Below the pieces are notes generated by a model that saw only the letters and a program-made list of their open reading frames with translations, made no database searches and had not been told where the DNA came from. 64,000 bases of DNA from Flavobacterium silvisoli (GTDB taxonomy: Bacteria; Bacteroidota; Bacteroidia; Flavobacteriales; Flavobacteriaceae), in assembly GCF_004329815.1 (NCBI RefSeq), contig NZ_SJPE01000011.1, forward strand, positions 1-64,000, read 5' to 3'. Shown here piece after piece: positions 23,154 through 32,402 of this stretch. The position numbers and the translations under genes were made by a program. Each line of letters starts with the position of its first letter. Position 1 is the first letter of the stretch.

Positions 23154-23768
23154 TTAATTTTTATCTTCTGTACTGGCTTTTGAGCCATCTTGTCTGTAGT
23201 AGTATGTACCACCGTTGTTGTAAGAAGAGTAATCATTTTCATCTCGATCGTTGTCATAGTTGTAGGCATAACCATAACTTCCTCTGCCTTTAATTTTTCC
23301 AATCATATCAATAATTTCTCCTCTGTAGTTGTACACAATTCGCATTCCGCCAATTTGTGTTAATGAATATCGGTTGTATTTCATATAAACACTACCAATT
23401 CGATTTACCCTATCTCTTGAATCATAGTTGATGAATGTGTTACCAATTCTTCTGACTCTGCCAAAACTATCATGTTCAATCAGAACTCCGTAATTTACCG
23501 GTCTTCTTGCTGCGGTTTTAGTTTCTCTTTTACCGGCAGTTCTGTAATAGTAGTCGCCTTGACTGTCTTGCGGACGGGTATTAAAATCAAAATCACCATT
23601 TGGAAATACAAAAAACTCAATCCCTCTTTCTGTAAATGAAATTGGGTCATCGTAGTTGTATGGATTTCTTTTTTCTTCACCAGATTTTTTCATTATTTCT
23701 GATGCATTCGCTGCATTTCCTAACAGTAAAACAACAGCTACTAAAAAGGTAATTTTTTTCATAATCAT
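23154..23768 (-). CDS. Secreted Tyr/Gly/Arg-rich hypothetical protein
   Basis: 204 residues with a signal peptide (MIMKKITFLVAVVLLLGNAANA). The mature protein contains an imperfect repeat of about 20 residues: RVRRIGNTFINYDSRDRVNR, IGSVYMKYNRYSLTQIGGMR and IVYNYRGEIIDMIGKIKG, a strand-turn-strand pattern with R-I-G or Q-I-G at each turn, similar in feel to YD-type repeats. The C-terminal 45 residues are Tyr-, Asn- and Asp-rich and look disordered. No family is recognised with confidence. The ATG two codons later (23762) is an equally good start. Confidence 0.7.
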   Translation of the reverse strand: MIMKKITFLVAVVLLLGNAANASEIMKKSGEEKRNPYNYDDPISFTERGIEFFVFPNGDFDFNTRPQDSQGDYYYRTAGKRETKTAARRPVNYGVLIEHDSFGRVRRIGNTFINYDSRDRVNRIGSVYMKYNRYSLTQIGGMRIVYNYRGEIIDMIGKIKGRGSYGYAYNYDNDRDENDYSSYNNGGTYYYRQDGSKASTEDKN

Positions 23769-24036
23769 TCGTATTTGAATTTTTGCTTACTCTTTCGATT
23801 TTCAGCTTCTTCGAACAGAACTAAATGCTGTTGTTTGGCATATTTCAATACATGTGCCAAAACAGCTCGATTATTTCTTAAGGTTTGATTAAGAGGTTTT
23901 AAGTGTCATAAATTCAATGGATTAAGTTATGTTTTTGTCAGTTTAAAAATCTTAAAAGATTTCACGTGACTGTTGTTTTTTTAGTACATTTGGTTCCGAT
24001 TTTTAACATTTATTCCAAAAAGTATATAAACCTCAA
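23769..24036. other. Divergent intergenic region
   Basis: Contains TACATTTG at 23985-23992, a -7 box for the M28 peptidase gene about 45 bases before its ATG. The -33 element is not obvious. A stretch near 23860-23920 (AAACAGCTCGATTATTTC onward) holds nothing recognisable. Confidence 0.4.
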
Positions 24037-25224
24037 ATGAAAAACCTGCTATTTTCATTCTTATTATTATGGGCAACCAATTTAGGATTGGCTCAGGAAT
24101 TTATTCCATACTACGGCGACATAGTAGCACAATGTTCACAATCTAACATCACAACTAATCTGACCGAATATCAAAGTTTGGGAGTAAAAAAACGAGGTAC
24201 TCAAGCTTTGCAAAATACTCTGGATTGGCTCAAAAATAAATACCTGAGTTACGGTTATACAGCCAGTCAACTTCAGGAAGACTCCTATACCTATAGTGGC
24301 TCAACGGCTGTCTGTAAAAATTTGATAGTAACAAAAACAGGAACGTTATACCCCAATACTTACGTAATCGTTTGCGGTCATTACGATTCTACCGGAGGAA
24401 CCGGAACAAACGATAATGGGAGTGGCTTAGTTTCAATTTTAGAGATTGCCCGTTTGTTGCAAAACATACCAACGGAATATTCAATAAAATTCATTAATTT
24501 CAGTGGTGAAGAAGATGGTTTAAAAGGAAGTCAGCATTTTGTATCAGCCGTAGTCAACGGAACTACCCCAAAAATGGACATCAGGCTGGTTTTTAACTTA
24601 GATGAAGTGGGCGGTGTTGCCGGATTAACCAACGATTCTATTACTTGTGAAAGAGACACCACTAATTCACCCTCAACTAATAATGCATTGTCTAGTACTA
24701 TGACCAATGAATTGATGAATTGTGTATCATTGTATTCACCATTGAATCCTGTTTTATCTTATGCTTATGCGTCAGATTACATGTCGTTTCAAAGCAATAA
24801 TGAAATCATTACCGGTTTTTTTGAAACTAACGAAACTACACACAAACATACCAATACCGATTTGTTGATTTACATGGATCCGGTGTATAATTATAATGTT
24901 GCCAAAGCGGCTATAGGCGCCACTCTGCATTTTTCTAAAGCAGTGACTACAGCATTGGAGAATGAAGATTTTCAGAATGATTTTCAGGTGAGTTTTTATC
25001 CGAGTCCGGCCAAAGATACTCTGAATATAAATATGGGTACCCTGACGGATAATGCTTTAAGTTTTAGATTAGTTGATTTACAGGGAAAAGAAGTTTTACG
25101 GAAACAAATTGACAATGCCCATTCAATAGAGACCATTTCGTTACAAGGTTTATCCGGTGGCGTTTATCTGGCTGTTTTACAAACCAAAACCAAAAGGGTG
25201 ACTAAAAAAATTATATTGGAATAA
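24037..25224 (+). CDS. Secreted M28-family metallopeptidase with T9SS sorting domain
   Basis: 395 residues. The signal peptide ends at about residue 19 (NLGLAQ). The M28 aminopeptidase core shows the zinc ligands and catalytic residues in order: His115 in VCGHYDST, Asp126 in TNDNGSG, Glu158-Glu159 in FSGEEDG, an Asp in FNLDEVGG and His in THKHTNTD. It should release N-terminal amino acids using two zinc ions. The C-terminal 80 residues (FYPSPAKDTLNI, LVDLQGKEVLRKQI, LSGGVYLAVLQ, KKIILE) are a type A sorting domain, which sends the protein through the type IX system to the surface or medium. Single gene with a terminator at 25239-25265. Confidence 0.92.
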   Translation: MKNLLFSFLLLWATNLGLAQEFIPYYGDIVAQCSQSNITTNLTEYQSLGVKKRGTQALQNTLDWLKNKYLSYGYTASQLQEDSYTYSGSTAVCKNLIVTKTGTLYPNTYVIVCGHYDSTGGTGTNDNGSGLVSILEIARLLQNIPTEYSIKFINFSGEEDGLKGSQHFVSAVVNGTTPKMDIRLVFNLDEVGGVAGLTNDSITCERDTTNSPSTNNALSSTMTNELMNCVSLYSPLNPVLSYAYASDYMSFQSNNEIITGFFETNETTHKHTNTDLLIYMDPVYNYNVAKAAIGATLHFSKAVTTALENEDFQNDFQVSFYPSPAKDTLNINMGTLTDNALSFRLVDLQGKEVLRKQIDNAHSIETISLQGLSGGVYLAVLQTKTKRVTKKIILE

Positions 25225-25238
25225 ATCGAATTTAAATG

Positions 25239-25265
25239 AAAAGCCTCTCAAAATGAGAGGCTTTT
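25239..25265. terminator. Bidirectional terminator between M28 gene and uvrA
   Basis: AAAAGCCTCTCA (25239-25250), AAA, TGAGAGGCTTTT (25254-25265). It overlaps the last bases before the uvrA stop. Confidence 0.9.
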
Positions 25266-28055
25266 TTATAATTTGTCTTTGAGATACTGACCGGTTATTG
25301 ATTTTTTGTTTTTAACAATGTCTTCCGGAGCTCCAACAGCCAAGAGTTGTCCGCCGTTTTCACCACCTTCTGGACCCAGATCTATAATCCAATCGGCACA
25401 TTTGATTAAATCGAGATTGTGTTCGATAACTATAATTGAGTGTCCTTTTTCTATCAAAGCATCGAAAGAAGCCAACAACTTTTTAATATCGTGAAAATGT
25501 AAGCCTGTTGTGGGCTCATCAAAAACAAACAATGCTTTTTCTTTGGTTACTCCTTTTACCAAAAACGAAGCCAGTTTAATGCGTTGGGCTTCACCACCGG
25601 ATAGAGTAGAAGAGGACTGACCTAACTGAACATATCCTAGACCAACATCTTGCAGAGGCTGCAGTTTTTGGGTTATTTTGGTTTGTTTATGTTCTGCAAA
25701 AAAAGCGATGGCATCATCAATAGTCATGGTCAAAATATCATCAATATTTTTGCTTTGAAACGTTACTTCTAATACTTCCTTTTTGAAACGTTTACCACCA
25801 CAGGTATCACATGGCAATGAAACATCAGCCATAAATACCATTTCAACATTGATTGAACCTTCACCTTTACAGGTTTCACATCGTCCGCCATCTACATTAA
25901 AAGAGAAATGTTTGGCCTGGTAACCGCGAACTTTTGACAGTTTTTCTTTTGCATACAAGTCCCTAATATCGTCGTAAGCCTTAATATAAGTAACCGGATT
26001 GGAACGTGAACTTCTGCCTATTGGATTCTGATCTACATATTCAATGTGTTTGATGTGCGAAAAGCTCCCGGTTAATTCCGTAAATTGTCCGGCTTTGTCG
26101 CCAATACCTTCTATCTTTTTTTGTACAGCCGGGTAGAGGATTTTCTTTACCAAGGTACTTTTTCCGCTTCCGGAAACCCCGGTAATGACTGTTAAACTTT
26201 CCAACGGAAATGCCACGTCTACGTTTTGCAGATTATTTTCGCGGGCTCCTTTTATTTCTATAAAATTGTTTGATTTTCTGCGTTTTTTCGGAATAGAAAT
26301 TTCCAGTTGACCGTTCAAATATTTTGCGGTTAAAGAATCAGCTTTCAGGATTTCGTCAAAGGTGCCCTCAGCAACCAATTCACCTCCAAATGTTCCGGCT
26401 TCGGGACCAATATCTATGATTCTGTCGGCCGCTTTCATGATATCTTCGTCGTGTTCAACCACAATTACGGTGTTACCCAAATCGCGTAAATTCTTCAATA
26501 CTTTTATCAGGCGTTCGGTGTCTTTGGGATGCAAACCAATACTGGGTTCGTCTAAAATATACATTGAGCCTACTAAGCTGCTTCCTAAAGATGTAGCTAA
26601 ATTAATGCGTTGTGATTCTCCTCCCGAAAGCGTGGCCGAATTACGGTTTAATGTTAAATAATCTAACCCCACATCACTCAGGAAAGCCAATCTGTTGTTT
26701 ATTTCAATCAAAAGTCTTTTGGCTACTTTTTGATCATATTCCGAGAGTTGCAATTCTCCAAAAAAAGGAATCAGTCGTTTTATAGACATATCGACTAATT
26801 CGGATATTGTTTTGCCGCCAATTTTGATGTAATTAGCTTCTTTGCGTAAACGTTTGCCTTTACAGGTAGTACATTTCGTTTTACCACGGTAGCGCGACAG
26901 CATTACCCGATTTTGGATTTTATAGTTTTTCTCTTCCAATTCCTGAAAGAAATCGTTTAAACCGGTGAAGTATTGATTGCCTTTCCAAACCAAATCTTTT
27001 TGTTCATCAGTCAGCTCAAAATAGGGCTTGTGAATCGGGAAGTCGAATTTGTATGCATTGTTAACCAGTTGATCGCGGTACCAACTCATGCTTTCACCCC
27101 TCCACGGAAATATGGCATTCTCGTAAACTGAAAGCGCAGTATTTGGAATAACCAATTCTTCATCTATACCAATGATGTTTCCGTATCCTTCACAGGTTGG
27201 ACATGCCCCGTAAGGATTATTGAAACTGAAAAGATGAATATTAGGTTCTAAAAACGTAATGCCGTCCAGTTCAAAATTAGAGCTGAATTCCAAGCGTTTG
27301 TTGGTTTCTAATTCCTGTAAATAACAAACCCCTTTTCCTTCAAAAAAAGCAGTTTGCACGGCATCCGCCAAACGGTTATAGAAGTCTTCTTCTGTCTTGA
27401 CAATGATTCTGTCAATAATCAATAATATGTCTTTATTGTCCAGAGAGTGTTGGTCGATTTCATCTAAGCGTACCATTTCGTTGTCAACCAAAATTCGGGC
27501 AAATCCCTGTTGGAGCAATACTTTTAGTTTATCTTCAAGTTTTCTTCCTTCTTCCAAATGAATAGGAGAAAGCAGTAACCATTTACTGTTTGTATCAAAT
27601 TGGGTTACGGCTTTAACCACATCAGTTACGGTATCTTTTTTAACTTCATGGCCCGAAATGGGTGAATACGTTTTTCCTATGCGGGCAAAAAGCAATTTTA
27701 AGTAGTCATAAATTTCGGTCGAAGTTCCAACCGTTGAACGGGCATTGGTTGTATTTACTTTTTGTTCAATTGCAATTGCCGGAGCTATCCCTTTGATATA
27801 TTCTACTTTGGGTTTGTCTAATCTTCCCAAAAACTGTCGTGCATAGGAAGAGAGGCTTTCCACGTAGCGGCGTTGCCCTTCAGCATAAAGCGTATCAAAA
27901 GCCAAACTGGATTTACCTGAACCCGAAAGCCCGGTAATAACCACCAATTCGTTTCGGGGTATGACCACATTTAAATTTTTTAAATTGTGGATTTGCGCAC
28001 CCTTGATGAGGATATTTTTTTTGGGTTCTAATGTAGCAATATCGGTACTTTTCAT
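25266..28055 (-). CDS. uvrA: Excinuclease ABC subunit A
   Basis: 929 residues from ATG 28055; the frame extends to 28088, but the extra 11 residues (MIIFVLFPFFA) are hydrophobic and foreign to the family. UvrA finds DNA lesions with UvrB in nucleotide excision repair. Both ABC modules are present: Walker A GLSGSGKSSLAFDTLY and GVSGSGKSTLVKKI, signatures LSGGESQRINLA and LSGGEAQRIKLA, Walker B YILDEPSIGLHP and FVFDEPTTGLHF. Zinc-binding pairs C-P-T-C / C-T-T-C and C-E-T-C / C-D-T-C are in place. It is a single gene with the usual family length of about 930-950. Confidence 0.97.
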   Translation of the reverse strand: MKSTDIATLEPKKNILIKGAQIHNLKNLNVVIPRNELVVITGLSGSGKSSLAFDTLYAEGQRRYVESLSSYARQFLGRLDKPKVEYIKGIAPAIAIEQKVNTTNARSTVGTSTEIYDYLKLLFARIGKTYSPISGHEVKKDTVTDVVKAVTQFDTNSKWLLLSPIHLEEGRKLEDKLKVLLQQGFARILVDNEMVRLDEIDQHSLDNKDILLIIDRIIVKTEEDFYNRLADAVQTAFFEGKGVCYLQELETNKRLEFSSNFELDGITFLEPNIHLFSFNNPYGACPTCEGYGNIIGIDEELVIPNTALSVYENAIFPWRGESMSWYRDQLVNNAYKFDFPIHKPYFELTDEQKDLVWKGNQYFTGLNDFFQELEEKNYKIQNRVMLSRYRGKTKCTTCKGKRLRKEANYIKIGGKTISELVDMSIKRLIPFFGELQLSEYDQKVAKRLLIEINNRLAFLSDVGLDYLTLNRNSATLSGGESQRINLATSLGSSLVGSMYILDEPSIGLHPKDTERLIKVLKNLRDLGNTVIVVEHDEDIMKAADRIIDIGPEAGTFGGELVAEGTFDEILKADSLTAKYLNGQLEISIPKKRRKSNNFIEIKGARENNLQNVDVAFPLESLTVITGVSGSGKSTLVKKILYPAVQKKIEGIGDKAGQFTELTGSFSHIKHIEYVDQNPIGRSSRSNPVTYIKAYDDIRDLYAKEKLSKVRGYQAKHFSFNVDGGRCETCKGEGSINVEMVFMADVSLPCDTCGGKRFKKEVLEVTFQSKNIDDILTMTIDDAIAFFAEHKQTKITQKLQPLQDVGLGYVQLGQSSSTLSGGEAQRIKLASFLVKGVTKEKALFVFDEPTTGLHFHDIKKLLASFDALIEKGHSIIVIEHNLDLIKCADWIIDLGPEGGENGGQLLAVGAPEDIVKNKKSITGQYLKDKL

Positions 28056-28182
28056 AGCAAAAAAAGGAAAGAGCACAAAGATAATCAATTACTGATTGTA
28101 TTAAAATTATATCTCAAACAGAGGCTGAAGTACACTATTCAAAGTATCTCACCGACTTTTTTAGTTAAAATTTCAGCATAAA

Positions 28183-28215
28183 TTTGTTTATTTGTTTAAA
28201 ATTATGTTAAATTTG
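28183..28215 (+). promoter_or_regulatory. Promoter of the sigma-factor gene
   Basis: TTTG 28183-28186, 21 bases, TAAATTTG 28208-28215; predicted start near 28220 and a leader of about 93 bases. Confidence 0.65.
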
Positions 28216-28312
28216 GTTCATAATTAATTCACAAACAAAGATTAGCCTATAGCAAAACATTACTTTTTAGATTAAAAACCCACTTTTTTAACCCTTCCTA
28301 AAAGGTAATATT

Positions 28313-28900
28313 ATGGCTAAATCACAACTTCCAGATGCTTTATTGGTAGACAAGTACATTGCAGGCGATGAGAATGCCCTGGCTATATTGGTCAACAGAC
28401 ATCAATCGAAAATTTATGGGTATATCTATTCGAAAGTTTCGGATAGGGATGTGACGGAAGACATTTTTCAGGAAACGTTCTTCAAGGTTATTCATACGCT
28501 GAAAACAAAGAAATACTATAATGAAGAGGGCAAATTTTTGTCATGGGTATTGCGTATTGCCAGTAATTTGATTATTGACAAATTCAGAAATGATAAAAAA
28601 ATGCCTTTGAACCGGGATACGGATGAAGTTTCTGTTTTTTCAAAAATTACCGACAACGCTTTAAACGTTGAAACTAAGATGATAAAGAATCAGGTAGAAA
28701 TTGATTTGAAAAACATCATTGAGGAATTACCACACGATCAAAAAGAAGTGGTAATGATGCGTTATTATTTGGATATGAGTTTTAAAGAAATCTCAGATTT
28801 TACAGGGGTTAGCGTTAATACTACCTTAGGCAGAATGCGTTACGCCATGACCAACCTGAGAAAAGTTATTGAAAAAAATAAAATTTATCTGCCTTCGTAA
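28313..28900 (+). CDS. ECF-type RNA polymerase sigma factor
   Basis: 195 residues. Region 2 lies at about 22-95 (ALAILVNRHQSKIYGYIYSK, EDIFQETFFKVIHTL, FLSWVLRIASNLIIDKFRND) and region 4 at about 128-185 (IIEELPHDQKEVVMMRYYLD, FKEISDFTGVSVNTTLGRMR). Regions 1.1 and 3 are missing, as in the extracytoplasmic-function group. It directs RNA polymerase to an alternative promoter set. No anti-sigma gene with a membrane segment sits beside it, so its control is unclear. A good housekeeping promoter precedes it. Confidence 0.93.
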   Translation: MAKSQLPDALLVDKYIAGDENALAILVNRHQSKIYGYIYSKVSDRDVTEDIFQETFFKVIHTLKTKKYYNEEGKFLSWVLRIASNLIIDKFRNDKKMPLNRDTDEVSVFSKITDNALNVETKMIKNQVEIDLKNIIEELPHDQKEVVMMRYYLDMSFKEISDFTGVSVNTTLGRMRYAMTNLRKVIEKNKIYLPS

Positions 28901-28957
28901 ACAATAAAAAGTAATTTTTTGCGTTATAGTTGTACCTAAATACTTTACAGCATATAT

Positions 28958-29101
28958 ATGGCAAAACTTTACTCTAAACGAAAATTAGCAAAAACAACTA
29001 TGCTACCCAAAAAAGAGACAATACGACTGATACTTCAATATTCTTGTGCATTGAGTATTATGAAAGTGGGAAGCATGAACTTCGAAACTATCGCTAATTA
29101 G
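28958..29101 (+). CDS. Small conserved-looking protein (47 aa)
   Basis: The frame from ATG 28958 to TAG 29099-29101 encodes 47 residues. It has a basic N terminus (MAKLYSKRKLAKTT), then MLPKKETIRLILQYSCALSI, then MKVGSMNFETIAN. I recall similar short flavobacterial proteins with P-K-K-E-T-I-x-x-L-L-x-Y-S-x-A-L-S, so conservation is likely although no function is known. A second start at residue 15 (29000) would give 33 residues and may be the true one. It sits between the sigma-factor gene and a strong terminator, and may share the sigma transcript. Confidence 0.55.
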   Translation: MAKLYSKRKLAKTTMLPKKETIRLILQYSCALSIMKVGSMNFETIAN

Positions 29102-29102
29102 T

Positions 29103-29138
29103 AAACCGCCCAATAATTTTATTGGGCGGTTTGTTTTT
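29103..29138. terminator. Bidirectional terminator
   Basis: AAACCGCCCAAT (29103-29114) pairs with ATTGGGCGGTTT (29121-29132), then GTTTTTT. It overlaps the stop region of the convergent TIGR02757 gene. Confidence 0.9.
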
Positions 29139-29902
29139 TAAAATCCTTCGAAAACACCCAATCCGAAAAGAGCGAAATCGTATTTCACCGGATCATTGGC
29201 ATCCATTTCGCGCAAAGCATTGTCCAGTTCTGATAAGGCTTTGTTGTCGTTTTGCTTGCGCTGTAATAAGCCAAGCTTTCGGGCTACATTTCCTGAGTGC
29301 ACGTCGAGCGGACAGGAAAGTGCGTCTGTTGGTATACTTTTCCAAATACCGAAATCTACGCCTTGGTTGTCCTGTCTGACCATCCATCTCATAAACATAT
29401 TCAATCTCTTGGCTGCCGAACCCGAAGCGGGATCTGAAATGTGTTTGGTCGTTCGCGGTAGGTGTTTGATTTCGAAAAACAATTTTTTAAAATCAGAAAT
29501 ACTTTCTTGCATTGAAAATGCCTGTTGATTTTTGGCGAAAGCCATTTCCAAACCGCCATGATTGGTATAAATATGTTGTAAAGCCTTGATAAAAGTGATA
29601 GTGTCTTGACCGTTGAAAGTGCGATGAACAAAACCTTCTAACAATTCTAAATGATGTTCCCGGTGTTCCATCACAAAATCATACGGAGAATTGCCCAACA
29701 GTTCCATTAGTTTGGTGGCATTGTTGATGATCATTTTGCGATTACCCCAAGCGATGGTTGCCGTCAGAAAACCGGCTATTTCAATATCTTCTTTTAAGGA
29801 AAACCGGTGCGGAACCTGAATCGGATCGCTGTCAATAAACTTCGGATTGTTGTATAGAATGACCTTTTCGTCAAGAAATTCTTGGAGTTCGGATTTAGTC
29901 AT
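29138..29902 (-). CDS. TIGR02757-family protein
   Basis: 254 residues, soluble and helical. The start (SELQEFLDEKVILYNNPKFI, DSDPIQVPHRFSLKEDIEIA) and the central W-G-N-R-K-M-I-I-N and HRTFNGQD stretches match the TIGR02757 (DUF2400) group as I remember it. The end PVKYDFALFGLGVFEGF is also characteristic. The helical pattern and the C-terminal L-S-C-P-L-D-V-H-S-G-N-V-A-R-K-L-G-L segment recall HhH-type DNA glycosylases, but no activity is established. Its start overlaps the preceding membrane-protein gene by 8 bases, so it is the last gene of the lolD operon. Confidence 0.85.
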   Translation of the reverse strand: MTKSELQEFLDEKVILYNNPKFIDSDPIQVPHRFSLKEDIEIAGFLTATIAWGNRKMIINNATKLMELLGNSPYDFVMEHREHHLELLEGFVHRTFNGQDTITFIKALQHIYTNHGGLEMAFAKNQQAFSMQESISDFKKLFFEIKHLPRTTKHISDPASGSAAKRLNMFMRWMVRQDNQGVDFGIWKSIPTDALSCPLDVHSGNVARKLGLLQRKQNDNKALSELDNALREMDANDPVKYDFALFGLGVFEGF

Positions 29903-31592
29903 GACCGGTTAACTTTTGTGAATAAAAACCATCGGCTAAATTATGACTTCTTTGTTGCGGCATGTAATGAAAATTGGTTTCGAAATAATTGAGTTGTTCC
30001 GAGTTTACACAGGGTAATTCACCGTTGCCGTTCATCCAAAATAATGGTGGGTCAACAGGAGTGTGGAATTTAAAATTTCCTCTGCTATCGCCTTTGAATT
30101 CAAGTGGATATTTGGTGTTTGGCTCAGGTTGAATGATATTTTTTATATGAAAATAACTGTTGTCAGCCAATAGTGGATTATTGGTTAAGTGTTTAAAGGA
30201 AACCGGACGAAAAAGCAATAGAGCAACTATTATCAGGCTGCTTACTTGAAAAATTTGAATTGTTTTTTGATTTTTCAAAACTGTAGTCAGTAACAACAAT
30301 GCAAAGAAAAGAGTGAAATGAATGTAAAAGCGGTATTGAGGCGAACTAAAACAAAGCAATGTGATGAGTAAAACAAAACTTCCATAGATTGTCCAAAACC
30401 GTTTTTTAGCATCAAATTGATTGCTCATCAAAGGGAATAACAATAATACCGCAAGACTAATTAAAGCCATGATACTGTCAATTCCGCTGTGAAAAAAGTA
30501 TTGCTTGATCATATAAATTACAGAGACATCAGCATAAGCATTAAAAGGTATGTAAAAAGAATGCAGCATGTTTTTACTGAAAAAGAAATTCATGATTGCT
30601 GTCGGTACCTGATAATTCAAATCAGGCCATACCTTGAATTGCAACGGAAAGAGCGGATAACCGGTGAGGATTGTATTTTTCAGCAGAAATATTGTAAAAG
30701 TCAAACCACTGAGGATTTTGATTGATGACATTTCATTATTTGTCTTTTTGTAATGTTTAACAAATACCAAAAGTGGAATGATTAAAAGCACGACAGCAGT
30801 AATTTTGATATAAACGGAAAAAAGAGCAATCACACTCATTTGTTTAAGTTGAGTCGATAGAGAGTCGCTTTTATCAAGATAACAGGAAAAGAGCAGAAAA
30901 CTCAGGAGATATACGGCCAAATCGGGCGAGGGAGCACTGATGAACTGAAAAATAAAAACATAGGTTAGAGGAATCAGACCAAAAAGCAAATCATTTCTTT
31001 TGTGATGAATGGTATACTCCTGCCACTTTTTAAAAGCAAAGAAATTGACCAGAAGCAACAAAAATCCGTTCAAGTCATTAAAACGATCGTAAAGAAACGA
31101 CAAGCTGTATACGCTTTGAGTGATATGCCAACCGCTGGTTTGCCCGAAAAATAAATGCAAATTAGCTAATCCTTTTACAAAACCGTATTCGTTCAGCCAT
31201 TTGATGGTTTGGATGTAATATGTTTCATTGTCAATGATGTAAGGAACAGTGGCACATTGGGCTAATATTAACAATGAACTAAGATAAAATAACAGCTTAA
31301 CAGGTTTGTTGAAAGTTTTCAGTTGAGTGTAAGCATCCTTCACAACTGCTTTTATGTTTTCTTTGTTTTTATTGCCAAAAAAAAGCGAGAGGCTTAATAA
31401 AATAAAATGAAAACCGATATCAATAGGAAACCAAAAAGCCCAAATGCTGGCTAAAAGTGTTATACCAAATAAACCCGAAACAATTGTAAAAGTAGCATCC
31501 GATGAAGGGATGCGTATCATTTTTGAAAATACAATTCCCAAGCTGAGCGCTGTAAAAAAAATGTAAACCCAACTAAGGAGAATTAGTATCAT
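29895..31592 (-). CDS. LIC_10190-type polytopic membrane protein
   Basis: 565 residues with about 12 to 13 membrane helices, and a final soluble part of about 90 residues containing PPLFWMNGNGELPCVNSEQL. Between helices 3 and 4 is IIDNETYYIQTIKWLNEYGF, followed by KGLANLHLFFGQTSGWH; the acidic D-N-E-x-Y motif in the first large outer loop is the layout of GT-C glycosyltransferases such as ArnT and mannosyltransferase families. The group is named LIC_10190 in databases, as I recall; no substrate is known. It begins 3 bases after the lolD stop and overlaps the next gene, so all three are one operon. Confidence 0.75.
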   Translation of the reverse strand: MILILLSWVYIFFTALSLGIVFSKMIRIPSSDATFTIVSGLFGITLLASIWAFWFPIDIGFHFILLSLSLFFGNKNKENIKAVVKDAYTQLKTFNKPVKLLFYLSSLLILAQCATVPYIIDNETYYIQTIKWLNEYGFVKGLANLHLFFGQTSGWHITQSVYSLSFLYDRFNDLNGFLLLLVNFFAFKKWQEYTIHHKRNDLLFGLIPLTYVFIFQFISAPSPDLAVYLLSFLLFSCYLDKSDSLSTQLKQMSVIALFSVYIKITAVVLLIIPLLVFVKHYKKTNNEMSSIKILSGLTFTIFLLKNTILTGYPLFPLQFKVWPDLNYQVPTAIMNFFFSKNMLHSFYIPFNAYADVSVIYMIKQYFFHSGIDSIMALISLAVLLLFPLMSNQFDAKKRFWTIYGSFVLLITLLCFSSPQYRFYIHFTLFFALLLLTTVLKNQKTIQIFQVSSLIIVALLLFRPVSFKHLTNNPLLADNSYFHIKNIIQPEPNTKYPLEFKGDSRGNFKFHTPVDPPLFWMNGNGELPCVNSEQLNYFETNFHYMPQQRSHNLADGFYSQKLTGHD

Positions 31593-31595
31593 ATT

Positions 31596-32255
31596 TTACA
31601 TGATTAAGCCGTCTTTCATGACTAATTTTCTATCGGCCATATTGGCTAATTCTTCATTGTGCGTCACGATGACAAAAGTTTGTCCAAATTCTTCACGAAG
31701 CTTAAAAAATAATTGATGCAGATTTTCGGCTGAAGCGGTGTCTAAATTTCCCGAAGGCTCATCGGCAAAAATAACGGCTGGTTTGTTGATTAAAGCTCTG
31801 GCAACAGCCACACGTTGTTGTTCACCGCCCGAAAGTTCAGCGGGTTTATGGTGGCTTCTTTCGGCCAATCCCAAATAGCTGAGTAGCCTGTTGGCTTCCG
31901 TTTCGGTTTCTTTTTTATCTTTTCCGGCTATGAAAGCGGGAATGCACACGTTTTCCAGAGCAGTAAATTCGGGCAATAGCTGATGAAACTGAAAGATGAA
32001 TCCCAAGTGCAGATTCCTGAATTTTGACAGTGCTTTGTCATTCATTTTCAATACACTTTCGCCATTAATTTCCAACGAAGTTTCTGCTGATTTTGAGGCG
32101 GTATCCAACGTTCCCAAGATCTGAAGTAAGGTAGTTTTTCCGGCACCAGAAGCCCCAACTATAGAAACAATTTCACCTTTTTTTATGTGCAAATCAACGC
32201 CTTTTAAAACGTGTAAAGTATCGTAATATTTATGAATGTTTTTGGCAATTATCAT
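31596..32255 (-). CDS. lolD: LolD-like ABC transporter ATP-binding protein
   Basis: 219 residues from ATG 32255; an in-frame ATG at 32282 adds nine residues not found in the family. Walker [17 protein letters not shown]-loop [16 protein letters not shown], signature [15 protein letters not shown] and Walker [14 protein letters not shown] are all present; [14 protein letters not shown] is typical of the LolD/MacB group. With an integral partner of the LolCE type (not in this window) it would power release of outer-membrane lipoproteins from the inner membrane. It is the first gene of the three-gene operon ending at 29138. Confidence 0.88.
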   Translation of the reverse strand: MIIAKNIHKYYDTLHVLKGVDLHIKKGEIVSIVGASGAGKTTLLQILGTLDTASKSAETSLEINGESVLKMNDKALSKFRNLHLGFIFQFHQLLPEFTALENVCIPAFIAGKDKKETETEANRLLSYLGLAERSHHKPAELSGGEQQRVAVARALINKPAVIFADEPSGNLDTASAENLHQLFFKLREEFGQTFVIVTHNEELANMADRKLVMKDGLIM

Positions 32256-32374
32256 TCGATTCAATTTTTCACAAAGTAACAAAGTATTTTCTTTTATCGG
32301 CGTGAATAGGATTTATTTATGGTTGGATAGTTTATAAATTTATGTTAATTAAAATATTTTGTTTAATTTATAGT

Positions 32375-32382
32375 TATATTTG
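32375..32382 (+). promoter_or_regulatory. -7 box for folE
   Basis: TATATTTG, 20 bases before the folE ATG; the nearest TTTG (32358-32361) is only 13 bases upstream, so the -33 part is weak. Confidence 0.4.
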
Positions 32383-32402
32383 TTAAACAAAAATTAATTC
32401 TT

